64,000 bases of DNA from Closterium sp. Naga37s-1 (lineage: Eukaryota > Streptophyta > Zygnematophyceae > Desmidiales > Closteriaceae), in NCBI GenBank assembly GCA_947471745.1, contig CANJKZ010000068.1, positions 238,501-302,500 of the forward strand. The letters are read 5' to 3'. How positions within the stretch are numbered: the stretch's first letter is position 1; each line of letters begins with the position of its first letter. This document shows positions 1-12,963 of this stretch, one piece after another. Below the pieces are notes generated by a model. The model saw nothing but the letters and a program-made list of their open reading frames with translations. It made no database searches and was not told the DNA's origin. Made by a program: the position numbers and the translations under genes.

Positions 1-93
1 ATTTCGTGGCTCCCACGGGCCACTGCAATTTCGTGGCTCCCACGGTCGGCTCCGCCCAAGCGAGGACGGGGCCAAACACAACTCCCGTTGACA
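1..93 (-). repeat. Right end of a family B LTR (second B copy, cut by window edge)
   Basis: This matches the last 93 bases of the B LTR at 12964-13752, including the repeated cgtggctcc units and the terminal gttgaca. It is followed directly by CCCTG (94-98) and family A coding DNA, exactly as at 13753-13757. It is therefore the 5' LTR end of a B element that lies mostly left of the window, inserted at the same A site as the complete B copy. Confidence 0.9.
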
Positions 94-1791
94 CCCTGAA
101 CGTCCTGGAACGCCCCATTGAAGCCGCGCACGTGCTTCACGTCGCCGCTCGGCCCCAAGTCGACGAAGGCCTCCTTCGTCCCCATCAGGTGGTGCGAGCA
201 GCCGCTGTCAAGCAGGACCACCGATGTGTTCGCCTGCATAGCTGCTGCTACCGCCTGGAAGTCCTCACCGGCCTCCGGCGCCAGTGAGACGGTCGGCTCC
301 ACGACGCCGACCAGCGAGCACGACGCCGCCTTGTCGTCTCACCCCTTGCCGCCTGCAGAGGAGTCGGCGTCCGTCGCCGAGGCCGACTTGCTCGACTGCT
401 TCTCCTTGCGCGGTTTGTTTCCTCGACGTGGACGACGGCTAGCCGACCTCCCGCGGCCTCCCTTGGCGTCGTCGTCGTCGGAGTCACTGCGGTCGGGGCA
501 CTCGAAGGAGAGGTGGTCGGGGTCGCCGCACAGCCAGCACTCCCGTCGTCGACCTCCTCCTCCTCGACCGCTGTCCTTGGTCGACTTCTTCTTGTCGACC
601 TCCTTGCTCGGCTTCCAGCCACTGCTACCGCCGCCGTCCGACTGCCCACGCTGCCCTGGGCGGCCTCCTTGCTTCGCCGGGGCGACGAAGTTGGCCTGCG
701 CCAAGAGCTCCTGGGATCGCTCGGCCTCCTGCATCGCCTCGTCCTGCAGGATATACGAGGTCAGGTTATCCTCGTTGAGCGTCATCCTCATGCTCGGCAC
801 CATGGACAGCCGCTTCAGGAGATTGTAGCTGCTCGAGAGCCCCTGAATGACGTGGGTGACGTACGACGCCGTCGAGTACTGGGCGCCGGCCATCCTGATG
901 GTGGCGAGAATTCGCCGGGCCCGGTTGCAGTAGTCGGTCGCCGTCTCCTCGTCGCCCATGCGCAGGTGCGTCAGCTGTCCCTCTAGCTGGGTGATGAACA
1001 AGTCGTCGGTGACTTGATAGGTCGACTCGATGAAGTTCCACGCCCGGTGGCCGGCGTCGAGGTACTCTCGGCACCACTTCAAGGCGATCTGCACGCCTGG
1101 CGAGCAGCACCGCGAGATGACCGTGAAGGTCAACAACTGCACGGCGCGAAACTACGCACGCAGGTCGGGGTGGTGCTCCCCCGGCGTCGCCACGGTCCCT
1201 CGGGCGAAGCCGATCAGCCCGGCCATCTCCAGCTGGGGCTCGATGGCTTCCTTCCAGGTGAGGATGTCTTGTCGACCAACGAGCGGCGGGGTGACCGAGA
1301 TCCTGGGTCGCCGACATCGGCGATAATCCACTTCGACGCCCACCGGCGTCGCCCTGCGAGGAGCCTGCAGCCGCCGACGACTGCATCCCTCGCGCCTGAA
1401 CGCCGCCGGCTTCACCGGCGTGTATCACACCTCGCTGCCTCGACGTGCCTCCCGCACTGCTGCCGACCTGACCTCCACCGGCGTTGACGCCCACGTCGAC
1501 GCCGCCATTGTCGTTCACCGGTCGAGGAGAGGCAGGCCGAGAAGGGGGGTGCTCCGCCGCCCACATGGAGCGGAGTCCTGCCTCGACGACTACCCAGGGT
1601 ATCGCCCCGTACTCCTGGGCCTCATGGCGTCTCCTCGCATCCTCCAGCCGTCCCTCCAGGGTGTCCATCACCTCGGCGTCGCCTACGCGCACGCTAGTGA
1701 CTGCACGGCTGCCGGTCTACGAACACGATCGGTAAGTGCTAAGTCGGCTAGACTGAACTACGTCGCGGTGTCGTCCACGCTCACCGCACCA
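94..1791 (-). pseudogene. Family A copia, 5' part of internal region (copy A0: leader, gag, zinc knuckle, start of protease)
   Basis: Read on the minus strand this is the 5' part of a Ty1/copia gag-pol. It holds the leader next to the LTR, a gag domain (about 770-1690), a canonical CX2CX4HX4C knuckle (about 510-550) and the protease DSG region near 190-215. The product would form the particle and process the polyprotein. The remainder of the copy lies left of the window beyond the nested B element. Its 5' LTR is 1792-2883, shared with copy A1. It is broken (about one or two breaks besides the B insertion) and recent, being almost identical to 13758-15450. Confidence 0.85.
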
Positions 1792-2883
1792 TGCGGAGAT
1801 AACTGCTGCAACGGGAGCTAGGCTACGGGCTAGGCACGTGTGCTCGTGTGATCTCTGCGTTCGTTCACTTAGTCGTTTCCTTGTGTTCACGCTGCTTGCT
1901 AGTTCACGGGGAGAATTGGCAAGAGTTTCACTAGGAAAACATGACAATAATAGGTTGGAACAACATTGGCAACACTGACTACATCAGAGCTAGCTAGGCT
2001 ACTGGTCGACCTCCAGCGCAGCATGGTCGACAGCGCTCCAGCGCTCGCACCGCTCCAGTGTTGCAGAGTAGCGGTTCGCCAACGTTGCAAGTCCACGGTG
2101 TGCCAACGCTGCAGCAAGTCGGCTGCACAGCGTTGCACCTGTAGGACAATGGTGCACCTGCTTCGCAGGTGCGCGCAGCTGGTTGGCGCTCCACACCTTG
2201 TCACGAGCATAGCGCAGACGCCTGGCAGACTCCACGCCAGCGACTGCGCCCACCAGCCACGTCGACCTTGGGATACCACCCCGGCGACACCCGCACACGT
2301 CGCACGGGTATCCCGGTCGACCGGGCAACCACGCCTGGCCGACCAGCGCAGTCCGTAGCCGGCCGCGCATGCCCGGCGTCCCCAGTCCGCCATCCAGGCG
2401 CCCAGGACGCCTTCCGAACCCCCAGGTCGGCGTCCAGACGCCCAGGACGCCGAGCAGACCTCCAGAGCGGCGTCCAGCCTCCCAGGACGCTGACCAGACG
2501 CCCAGGTCGGCGTCCGGGCCCCCCAGGACGCCCAGGTCGGTATCCGGGCCCCCAGGACGCCGTGCAGACGCCCAGGGCGGCTTCCCAGGCTCCTAGGACG
2601 CCATGCAGGCGCCCACGGCGTCGACCTGGCGCCCGGGTGGTCGTGGCGACGCCCAGCTCGGCGTCCAGCTTCCCAGGACGCCGTCCAGGCGTCCAGGACG
2701 CCAACCAGGCGTCCAGGACGGCGTCCTCCTGCTCGGCGCCCTCCAGCCAGGCGCCCTCCAGCTCGGCGCCCTTGCAGTGGCCCCCGTGCCCACTGCTGCA
2801 GGTCGGCTGCAACCCCCGCACATCCGACCACAAGGTTGGCTCCGCCCAAGCGAGGACGGGGCCTAACAACACTCCCGTTGACA
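1792..2883 (-). repeat. Family A LTR 1 (1092 bp), shared by copies A0 and A1
   Basis: On the minus strand it starts TGTCAACGGG and ends TCTCCGCA. It is flanked on the right by a purine tract (complement of 2884-2893) and on the left by the A leader. It therefore serves as 3' LTR of A1 and 5' LTR of A0. Positions about 2395-2790 in U3 are a GC-rich minisatellite of ccaggacgcc/gtccagg units. It differs from the LTR at 15451 at about five positions by eye. Confidence 0.92.
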
Positions 2884-3011
2884 CTCCCCTGCCGCGTTCA
2901 CGCTTGGGCCCCTAGCCCACACGGCAGTACAGCTCCGAGAATAGCCCGTCGGCGTGCACCCAACACACAGCACGCCGGTCACCGCACCAGCCATGCAAGA
3001 GGGCATGGCAC

Positions 3012-6000
3012 CTACTGCTGCACGTCATCGTCACCGTCGCCCACGTCGGCCAAGCGCACCTGGCCGATTGCAACGGAGCACCGGTTGAAGGCCGGATAGT
3101 GCAGCGCCTTCGTCAGGAAGTCGGCCGGCTGCTCAGCGGTCGGGATGTACTGCAGCGAGAACTTCCCGCGCTTCACCATGTGCTGCAGCCAGGCCTGTCG
3201 CCGCTCCATGTGCTTGAGGTTGCCTGTCAACCCCATGCCCTCGGCGACCGTGATGGCCGACTTGTTGTCCACGCGCAGGACAGTCGGCTTCCCGACGTCC
3301 AGCTGCCGGAACTCGGCGAGGAGGAAGCGAAGGCGGCGTCCCTCCTTCCCGGCTTCGGTGGCCGCCACGTACTCCGACTCGGTCGACGACAACGTCGCGC
3401 ACTTGATGCGCTGGCTCGACCAGGAGACCGCGGCCCCATCGTAGACGAACACGTAGCCACCCGTGCTCGTCCTGTTCTGCTTGTCACCGGCGTCGTCGGC
3501 GTCCACGTAGCCGACCAGCTCGAGCGACTCAGGTCCACCGCCGAACTCTAGGGCGGTGTCACGCGTGTTGGCGAGGTAGGCGAGGCAGCGGTCGACCTCG
3601 TGCCAATGCTGGTCGCTCCTCACCGTGAGGCCGCTCCCCAGCTTGCTGCAGGCAAAGGCGATGTCCGGCCTCGTCGTCGTCGCCGCGAACTGCAACGAGC
3701 CGACCTTCTGCCGGTACTCCTCCTCCTGGCGTTCCTGCGCCTCCTCGTCGTCAAAGGTGAGCTCGGCGTAGGCGTCGACCGAGACCGGCGTCTTCGGGGT
3801 GCGCCCGGTCTGCTCCTTGTCGATGAAGCGCCTACGCAGCCACAGCTTCCCCGCCGACCTGTCGCGCACGATCTCCAGCCCAAGGTACTTCTGCACCGGC
3901 GAGATCTCGCGCAGCTCGAAGGCGGCTTCCAGCAGCTCCTTCAGCTCTGTCAGCATCGCGGCGCTGCTGCTGGCGGCAAGCAGGTCGTCGACGTAGACCA
4001 GCACCCAGCAGGCAACTCCGTCGTCGCCGATCTTGAAGTACAGAGCCTCGTCGACCTGGCTCTTCTTCCACCCGGCGCCGACCAGCACGTCGTTGAGCGC
4101 CAAGTACCACAGCAGCGGCGACTGCTTCAGGCCATACAGGCTCTTCAGCAGCTTGCACACCCGGCTGGTTCCGTCGTTGAAGTAGTCCGGCTGGGACATG
4201 TAGAGCACCAGGTCGAGCTTGCTCTGCAGAAAGGCATTCTTCATATCGAGCTGCATCAGGTTGAGGTTGAGGACGACGACGATGCTGAGGAAGATCCTCA
4301 GCGTGACGTAGCTGCCCACCGGCGCGAACGTCTCGTCGTAGTCGGCGCCGTACACCTTCGTGAAGCCCTTCACGACCAGCCTCGCCTTCTCTCGCTCGAC
4401 GGTGTCGTCGATGTGGTATTTCGTCGTCAACACCCACCGGTTCTTCATGATGTTCACTCCCGGCGGGCGTTCGACCAGCTCCCACGTGCCCATGTTGATG
4501 AGGCTGCGGATCTCCTCTTCCATGGCGGCTTTCACCGCCGGGCCCTTCCAGCTTGCCAACGCCTCCTTCACCGTCATCGTCGAGATGTCCCAACGGTGCT
4601 CGGGGTCGGCCTGCATGTCAGGGTCGAGCTCCGGAAACTCCTCATCCTCCTCGGCGTCGTCGTACAGCAGGTCATCATCGTCGACGTCGTAAACCGTGGT
4701 GAAGGCAGTGGGGACGAAGAAGTCAGGCGGCCTCCGAAGTCGGCCTGAACGCCGTGGTCCCGGCTGGACCTCCTCGGCGTCCCCTCCATCGTCGCCGTCG
4801 TCGCTGCCCTTGGCGTCCTGCTGCTCCTCAGCCGGCGTCCCAGCCGACTTCTCCCCTGTGGTCGGCGTCCCAGCCGACTTCTCCCCTGTGGTCGGCTCCC
4901 CTGCCGACGACCCGGTCGCCGACTGCTCCTTGGTCGGCGTCGCTGCTGCCTGCTCCCCTGTCAGCTGCTGTTCTGCAGGCGCCTCCTTTACCGGTTTCAC
5001 CAAAGGCGTCTGCACCACCTGCTGCTTCCCAGTCGGCGTCAGCTTCGCTCCCACGCCGACTTGCACAGTATCACGTCGGCCAACGGCGATGCTTGGGGCC
5101 GGCGCCACAGGTGACGCCCCACGTCTCCCCTCATCACCGGAGGCCGACGTCGGGGTCATCCCATGCAAGTCGGCGTCCAGGGGAGGGGCAGGTGAAGGGT
5201 AGGGACCGGGGACGTCCTCGGCGTCCTCACCAGCAAGTGCATTGACCTCGGCGAGCAGAGGCACCGACGCCGTCGAGGTGTCCGTTGGCGGGTGAACCGG
5301 CATCCGCCCTGACACCGGCCCGTGCGCCGACTTCCACATGTCCAGCGACATGCTCTCGTAGAACACCACGTCCGACGTGGTGACCACCCGGTTGTCGGAG
5401 ATGTCGAGGAGCTCCCAGCCCTTGCTCTCCTCCGACACGCCGATGTGAAGGCCCCACCGTGCCTTCGGCTGCAGCTTCCCACCACGCTGCTGCTCGGGGA
5501 CTAAGGACTGCGCCATGCAGCCCCACACCCGCGCCAGCGACAAGTCGGGCTTCTTCCCGGTCAGCAGCTGGTACGGCGTTGTCCCCGGCGGCAGCGCCGA
5601 CCTCTCAAGGCAGTTGCGGACCCAGACGGCCTGCCGGAGAGCGAGGTGCCACCAGTGGTGCTGCACGCCCATGTGCAGCAGCATCGTCCACACCGACTCC
5701 ACCACCGTCCTCATCTCCCGCTCCGCCGTGCCGTTCTGCTGCGGGGTGTACGGGCAGGTCAGGTCGTGGACGATCCCCTTGCCGTTCACGAAGTCGGTGA
5801 ACTGCTTCCCGAGGAACTCCCCTCCCCGGTCAGAGCGCAGCATCAACACCGACCGCTTCGTCTGCCTCTCAGCCACCGCCAGCCACTGCACGAACTCCCG
5901 CAACGCATCGGACTTCTTGGCGACCGGCCTCGCCCACACGTAGCGGGTCTTGCAGTCCTTCAGCAGCAAGAAGTACAGGCTGCCATCCTTGGCAGCCACG

Positions 6001-6533
6001 CGGAACGGCCCGCACAGGTCGATGTGCACCACGGCCAGCACGTCGTCGGCGTCGGAGCCTTTGTCGGGGAAGGTGTGCCGCGTTAGCTTCCCGCTGACGC
6101 ACGAAACACACGGTGAGTCGGCGCCAGACGCCGACTTGAGGTCCAGCCCGGTGGCGACCTCGTGCTTCGCCGAGCTCCGGATGGTGTCCATGCCGACGTG
6201 CGCTAGCCTTGCGTGCATCCAGTCCGGCGTTGCCTTCGTCGCCGAGACGATCGCGCGCAGGGCCACTACCTCCGTGGTAGGCGTTGTCGGCATGGCCGAG
6301 CAGGGGCGCAGGTCGGTGCAGAGGACACGCCCGGTGTACGTTGCCCGACCGAGCACCTCCCCTGCTGCCGAGACGAGCAGCATCCCGTCGCCGTCCTCCT
6401 GCAGCTTCACGCCGTGCTCCTTCAGCTGGCCGGCCGACAGCAGGTTGGCACGCACACCCGGGACGTACAGCACGTCGGGGATGAGCACCTGCTTCCCGGC
6501 CTCCCCTTGCAGGGTGACAGTGCCGCGGCCCTG
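3012..6533 (-). pseudogene. Copy A1 pol, 3' part: integrase, reverse transcriptase, RNase H
   Basis: On the minus strand this encodes the copia integrase zinc region and catalytic core (HIDLCGPF about 6020, SDRGGEF about 5830), then a low-complexity linker with a repeated TTGEKSAGTP unit (about 4840-4900). The reverse transcriptase follows (KNRWVLTTKY about 4430, YVDDLLAA about 3990), then RNase H (STESEYVA about 3375, VDNKSAI about 3260) and the usual ADFLTKAL tail near 3115. The right edge is the B insertion site. Within the element this part would copy RNA to DNA and integrate it. It is treated as a fossil fragment. Confidence 0.9.
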
Positions 6534-7322
6534 TGCGGAGATAACTCGTGCAACGGGAGCTAGACTGCGGGCTAGGCACGGGGCAAGAGTGATCTTAGCG
6601 TTCGTTCGTTCCTTAGTCGTTTCCGAGTGCTAACACTGCTTGCTAGTTCACGGGGAAAATTGGCAAGAGTTTCACTAGAAAAACATCACAACAAAAGTTC
6701 AGAATGATTACATCAACATTGGCAACACTGACTACACCAGACCTAGCAAGGCTTGCTGGTCCACTGCCAGCGCAGCACGGTCGACCGCGTGCCAGCACAA
6801 CTCGGTCGACCGCGCTCCAGCAGAGCAGAGTCGCGGCTTGCCAACGTTGCAAGTCCGCGGTGCGCCAACGCTGCAGTATGTCGGCTGCACAGCGTCGCAT
6901 CCGCGGGACAACGGTGCACCAGCTTCGCAGGTGCGTGCAGCTGGTTGGCGCCCAACTCCCCGTCACATGCCCAGCGCAGACACTCCGCCCGTGACGGCGC
7001 CCACCAGCCACGTCGACCTCGGGATACCACCCCCGAGATCGCCATCGTAGATAACATCCCCGGCGACTTTCGCGTACGTCGCCCGGGTATCCTGGTTGAC
7101 CGGGTACTTCGCGGTCCTCCCGCGGTTTCGTGGATCCACGATCCCCCGTGATTTCGTGGCTCCGTGGTCCCCCACGATTTCGTGGCTCCGCAGTCCCCCC
7201 ACGATTTCGTGGCTCCGCGGTCCCCCACGATTTCGTGGCTCCCACGGGCCACTGCAATTTCGTGGCTCCCACGGTCGGCTCCGCCCAAGCGAGGACGGGG
7301 CCAAACACAACTCCCGTTGACA
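6534..7322 (-). repeat. Family B 3' LTR (789 bp)
   Basis: Bounded by tgcggagata at the left and cccgttgaca at the right, preceded by the duplication CCCTG. Its U3 end (about 7115-7275) carries at least five copies of a unit of roughly 25 bp containing the near-palindrome ccacgatttcgtgg. Confidence 0.92.
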
Positions 7323-7457
7323 CTCCCCTGCCGCGTTCACGCTTGGGCCCCTCCCCCTCGGCCCACACGGCAGTACTTCTCGGAGAATAGCCCGTCGGCG
7401 TGCACACAACGCACAGCACGCCGGTCAACGCACCAGCCATGCAAAAGGGCATGGCAC

Positions 7458-10400
7458 CTACTGCTGCACGTCGTTGTCACCGTCGCCCACATCGGCCAGA
7501 CACACTTGGCCGATTGCAACGGAGCACCGGTTGAAGGCCGGGTAGTGCAGCGCCTTCGTCAGGAAGTCGGCCGGCTGCTCAGCGGTCGGGATGTACTTCA
7601 GCGAAAACTTCCCGCCCTTCACCATGTGTTGCAGCCAGGCCTGTCGTCGTTCCATGTGCTTGAGGTTGCCCGTTAACCCCATGCCCTCGCCGACCGTGAT
7701 AGCCGACTTGTTGTCCACCCTTAGGACAGTCGGCTTTCCGGCGTCCAGCCGCTGGAATTCCGCGAGAAGGAAGCGAAGGCGACGTCCCTCCTTGCCGGCT
7801 TCGACGGCCGCCACGTACTCCGACTCGGTCGACGACAGCGTCGCGCACTTGATGCGCTGGCTCGACCAGGAGACCGCGGCCCCTCCGTAGATGAGCACGT
7901 AGCCGCCCGTGCTCATCCGGTTCTGCTTGTCACCCGCGTCGTCGGCGTCTACGAAGCCGACCAACTCCAGTGACTCTGGACCACCGTCGTACTCCAGAGC
8001 GGTGTCTCGCGTGTTGGCAAGGTAGGCGAGACAGCGGTCGACTTCGCGCCAGTGCTGGTCGCTCCTCACCGTGAGGCCACTCCCCAGCTTGCTGCACGCG
8101 AACGCGATGTCCGGCCTCGTCGTCGTCGCCGCGAACTGCAGCGAGCCGACCTTCTGCCGGTACTCCTCCTCCTCGCGCTCCTGCGCCTCCTCGTCGTCGA
8201 ATGTCTGCTCCGCGTAGGCGCCGACGGAGACCGGCGTCTTCGGGGTGCGCCCGGTCTGCTCCTCGTCGATGAAGCGCCTGCGCAGCTTATCGGCGTAGCC
8301 CTGCTGGTGCAGCCACAATTTTCGCACCGGCCTATCGCGCACGATCTCCAGGCCGAGATACTTCTGCACCGGCGAAATTTCGCGCAGCTCGAAAGCGGCC
8401 TCCAGCAGTTCCTTCAGCTCCTTCAGCAGCTGCTGCTCGCGGCGAGAAGGTCGTCGACGTAGACCAGCACCCAGCAGGTCACCTTGTCGTCGCCGACCTT
8501 GAAGTACAGAGCCTCGTCGACTTGGCTCTTCTTCCACCCGGCGCCAACCAACACGTCGTTGAGAGCCGTGTACCACAGCAGCGGCGACTGCTTCAGCCCA
8601 TAGAGGCTCTTCAGCAGCTTGCACACCCGGCCGGTCCCGTCGTTGAAGTAGTCCGGCTGGTACATGTACAGCACGCGGTCGAGCTTGCTCTGCAAAAATG
8701 CGTTCTTCATGTCCAGCTGCATCAGGTTGAGGTCGAGGACGGCGACGATGCTGAGAAAAATCCTCAGCGTGACGTAGCTGCTCACCGGCGCGTACGTCTC
8801 GTCGTAGTCAGCACCATACACCTGCGTGAAGCCCTTCACGACCAGCCTCGCCTTTTCGCGCTCGACAGTGTCGTCGATGCGGTACTTCGTTGTCAGCACC
8901 CACCGGTTTTTCATTATGTTTACCCCCGGCGGGCGTTCGACCAGCTCCCAAGTGCCCATGTTGATGAGGCTACGGATCTCCTCCTGCATGGCGGCCTTCA
9001 CCGCCGAGCCCTTCCAGCTCGCCAACGCCTCCTTCACCGTCATGGTCGAAATGTCCCAACGGTGTTCGGGATCGGCGTGAATATCGGGGTCGAGCTCCGA
9101 AAACTCCTCATCGTCCTCGACGTCATCGTACGCCAGGTCGTCGTCTTCCACATCGTACACCGTGGTGAAGGCAGCAGGGACGAAGAAGTCGGGTGGCCTC
9201 CGAATTCGGCCCGACTTCCGAGGTCCGAGCTGCACCTCCACCACGTCACTCGATGTGCCTTCATCGAACTGCTCCCCTGTCGTCCGCTCCTCTGGAGCAA
9301 GCTTCGAGTTCGACAGCTTCCCTGTCGAGGACTCCTCTGAAACGCGCTTCCCGTCCGACTCCCCTCTCGGCGGCTTCTCTGAAACGCGCTTCTTGTTCGA
9401 GAGCTCCCCTGCCGACTGCCCCGCGGTCGGCTTCACTCCTGCATCATCCTCTGTCTGCTGCCAGCTAGCCGCGGGCTCCTCCGCGGTCTCCTCCGCGGTC
9501 GGCGTGGCGATCTCCTCCGCGGTTTCCTTCGCGAGCTCCTTCGCGGGTTCCGCGGTTTCCTTCGCGGTCTCCTCCGCGGTGGTGTTTTTCGCGGTTCCCT
9601 TCGCGGTTTCCTCCGCGGTTTCCTTCGCGAGCTCCTTCGCGGGTTCCGTGGTTTCCTTCACGGTCTCCTCCGCGGTGGTGTTTTTCGCGGTTCCCTTCGC
9701 GGTCTCCTCCGCGGTCCTCTTCTCTGCGACTGGCTGGGCGTCACGTCGTCCACCGGCGATGCTCTTGGCCGGCGCCACAGGCGACGCCCCACGACTCCCC
9801 TCATCGCCGGAGGCCGACACCGAAGTCAAGCCACGCAGTTCGACGAGAAGGGGATGGGAAGAAGGGGCAGGAGATGGCGAGGCAGGGGCGACCGCGACAT
9901 CCTCATCAGCCTGTTCACCAACCTCGGCGAGCAGAGGAAGCGTCGCCGTCGAGGTGTCCGTCGGCGGGTCGGCCCGCGTCCGCCCCAACGCGGGCCCGAA
10001 TTCCGACTTCCACACCTCCAGCGACAGAGTTTCGTAGAACACCACGTCCGACGTGGTGACCACCCGGTTGTCAGCGATGTCAAGGAGCTCCCAGCCCTTG
10101 CTCTCCTCCGACACGCCGAGGTGAAGGCCCCACCGAGCCTTCGGCTTCAGCTTCCCACCGCGCTGCTGCTCAGGGACGAGAAATTGTGCCATGCAGCCCC
10201 ACACCCGCGCCATCGATAAATCGGGCTTCTGCCCGGTGAGGAGCTGGTACGGCGTAGTTTTCGCGGGCAGCGAAGACCGCTCCAGGCAGTTGCGAACCCA
10301 GACGGCCTGCCGCAGAGCGAGATGCCACCAGTGGTGCTGCACGCCCATGTGCAGCAGCATCGTCCGCACCGACTCCACCACCGTCCTCATCTCCCGCTCC

Positions 10401-12876
10401 GCCATGCCATTCTGCTGCGGGGTGTAGGGGCAGGTCAAGTCGTGGACGATGCCCTTGCTGTCCACGAAGGCGGTGAAGTCCTGTCCGAGGAACTCCCCTC
10501 CGCGATCAGAGCGCAGGTGCAGCACCGAATGCTTTGCCTGCCGCTCCACCAGCACCAGCCACTTCTGGAACTCCAGCAGCACGTCCGACTTCTTGGCGAC
10601 CGGCCGCACCCACACGTAGCGGGTCTTGCGGTCCTTCAGAAGCAGGAAGTACAGGCTTCCGTCCTTGGCAGCCACTCGAAATGGCCCGCACAAGTCAATG
10701 TGCACGACGGCCAGGACATCATCGGCTTCGGAGCCGTGGTCGGGGAAGGTGTGACGCGCCAGCTTCCCGCCGATGCACGAAACACACGGTGAGTCAGCGC
10801 CAGACACCGACTGGAGGTCCAGCCCAGTGGCGACCTCGTGCTTCGCCGAGCTCCGGATGGTGTCCATGCCAACATGCGCCAGCCTCGCGTGCAGCCTGTT
10901 CGGGGTTGCCTTCGTCGCCGAGACTATCGCCCGCAGAGCCACCTCCTCTTTCGCGGGCGTCGTCGCCGTTACCGCGCATGGGCGTAGGTCAGTGCAGAGG
11001 ACCCGGCCGGTGTACGTCGCTCGACCGAGCACGTCCCCCGCCGCGGAGACGAGCAACATCCGATCGCCGTCGTCCTTCAGCGTCACCCCGCTCTCCTTCA
11101 GCTGGCCAGCCGAAAGCAGATTCGCCTGCACGCCCGGGACGTAGAGAACGTCGGAGATGAGCACTCGCTTCCCGGCCTCCCCTTGCAGCGCAACCGTGCC
11201 ACGGCCGCGAACGTCCTGCAGCGCCCCATTGAAGCCACGCACGTGCTTCACGTCGCCGCTCGGCCCCAATTCGACGAAGGCTTCCTTCGTCCCCATCAGG
11301 TGGTGCGAGCAGCCGCTGTCGAGCAGGACCACCGCGGGGTTCGCCTGCACAGCTGCCGCCACCGCCTGGAAATCCTCGCCAGCTTCCGGCGCCAGCGAGA
11401 CAGTCGGCTCCACGATACCGACCAGCGAGCACGACGCCTCCTTGTCGCCTCGCCCTTTGCCACCCGCGGAAGAGTCGGCGTCCTTCGCCGAGGTCGATTT
11501 CGTCGACTGGTTCTCTTTTCGCGGCTGGTTTCCTCGACGCGAACGACGGCTGCCAGAACTTCCGCGGCCTCTCTTCGCGTCGTCGTCGTCGGAATCGCTG
11601 CGGTCGGGGCACTCGAAGGAGAGGTGATCGGGATCGCCGCACACCCAGCATTCCCGACGTCGGCCTCCTCCTCCACGACCGCTATCCTTGGCAGACTTCT
11701 GCTTGTCAGCATCCTTCGCCAGCTTCCCGCCACCGCGGTGGCTGCCACCAGACTGCCCGCGCTGTCCCGGTCGACCACCTTGTTTCGCGGGGGCCGCGAA
11801 ATTCACTTGCGCGAGGAGCTCCTGGGACCGCTCAGCCCCTGCATCGCCTCGTCCTGCAGGATGTACGAGGTCAATGTGTCCTCGTTGAGCGTCGCTCGCG
11901 TGCTCGGCGCCATTGACAGTCGCTTCAGCAGATTGTAGCTGCTCGGGAGTCCCTGCATGACATGCGTGACGTACGACGCTGTCGAGTATTTCGCGCCTGC
12001 CATCCGAATGGTGGCGAGAATTCGCCGAGCGCGGTTGCAGTAGTCAGTCGCGGTCTCCTCGTCGCCCATACGCAGGTGCGTCAACTGCCCCTCAAGCTGG
12101 GCGATGAACAAGTCGTCGGTGACCTGGTAAGTTGACTCGATGAAATGCCACGCCCGGTGGCCAGCGTTGAGGTACTCCCTGCACGACTTCAGGGCGATCT
12201 GTACGCCCGGCGAGCAGCACCGCGAAATGACCGTAAAGGTCAGCAGCTGCACGCCGCGAAATTCGGCTCGCAGGTCAGGGTAGTGCTCCTCCGGCGTCGC
12301 CACGGTCCCGCGGGCGAAGCCCATCAGTACGGCCATCTCCAGCTGGGGCTCGATGGCTTCCTTCCACGTGAGGATGTCGGGACGACCGGCCAGCGGAGGT
12401 GAGACCGAGATCCTGTCCGGCGTAAACTTGAAGTAGCCGTAGCTCGGCGCGATTCCTCCGGCGGTCACATGAGTCGCCGATATCGGCGCCAATTCACTTC
12501 GTCTCCCTCCGACGTAGTTTCGCGGGGCCCCTGCAGCCGCCGACGACTGCATCCCTCGCGTCTGAACGCCGCCGACTTCATCGGCGCGAATCACACCTCG
12601 CTGCCTCGACGTGCCTCCCGCGCTGCTACCGACTTGGTCACCCGCGGCGTTGACTCCCGCGTTGACGCCGCCTGCATTGTTCACCGGTCGAGGAGATACA
12701 TGCCGAGAAGAGGGGTGCTCCGCCGCCCACAAGGCGCGAATGCCTGCCTCGACCACCGTCAGCGGGAGAGTTCCGTACTCGTTCGCCGCATGACGTCTCC
12801 TCGCGTCCTCCAGCCGTGCTCCCAAGGTGTCCGCGACACCCGCCTCTACTACGGGGTCCACCATGGCGTCTAACAC
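7458..12876 (-). pseudogene. Family B copia gag-pol coding region
   Basis: Minus-strand coding for a full copia set: gag (about 11800-12876), a CX2CX4HX4C knuckle in an Arg/Ser/Asp-rich nucleocapsid-like stretch (about 11640), protease (DSGCSHH about 11310), integrase with HIDLCGPF and SDRGGEF, a Glu/Thr/Ala-rich repeat linker (AEETAKE units about 9480-9720), reverse transcriptase (YVDDLLAA about 8450) and RNase H. The length is normal for the family. It is broken at about two places. It is very similar to family A except in the linker and leader. Confidence 0.9.
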
Positions 12877-12963
12877 AGCTGCCGTTCTACGAACAAGCTA
12901 GGTGAGTGAGAAGTCAGCTAAACCGAAGGTTTTGTCGCGGTGTCGTCCACGCTCACCGCACCA

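Noticed and set aside
2169-2915. Long open frames on both strands rich in Pro, Gly and Arg (also at 15828-16574 and 22346-23134)
   Set aside because: They lie in the U3 minisatellite of the A LTR. The open frames follow from the GC-rich repeat, and no start context or domain supports a protein.
3600-4748. Long plus-strand frames opposite pol (also at 8522-9340 and 17520-18434)
   Set aside because: These are antisense shadows of GC-rich copia pol. They show no domain, and the sense strand has a full set of copia motifs.
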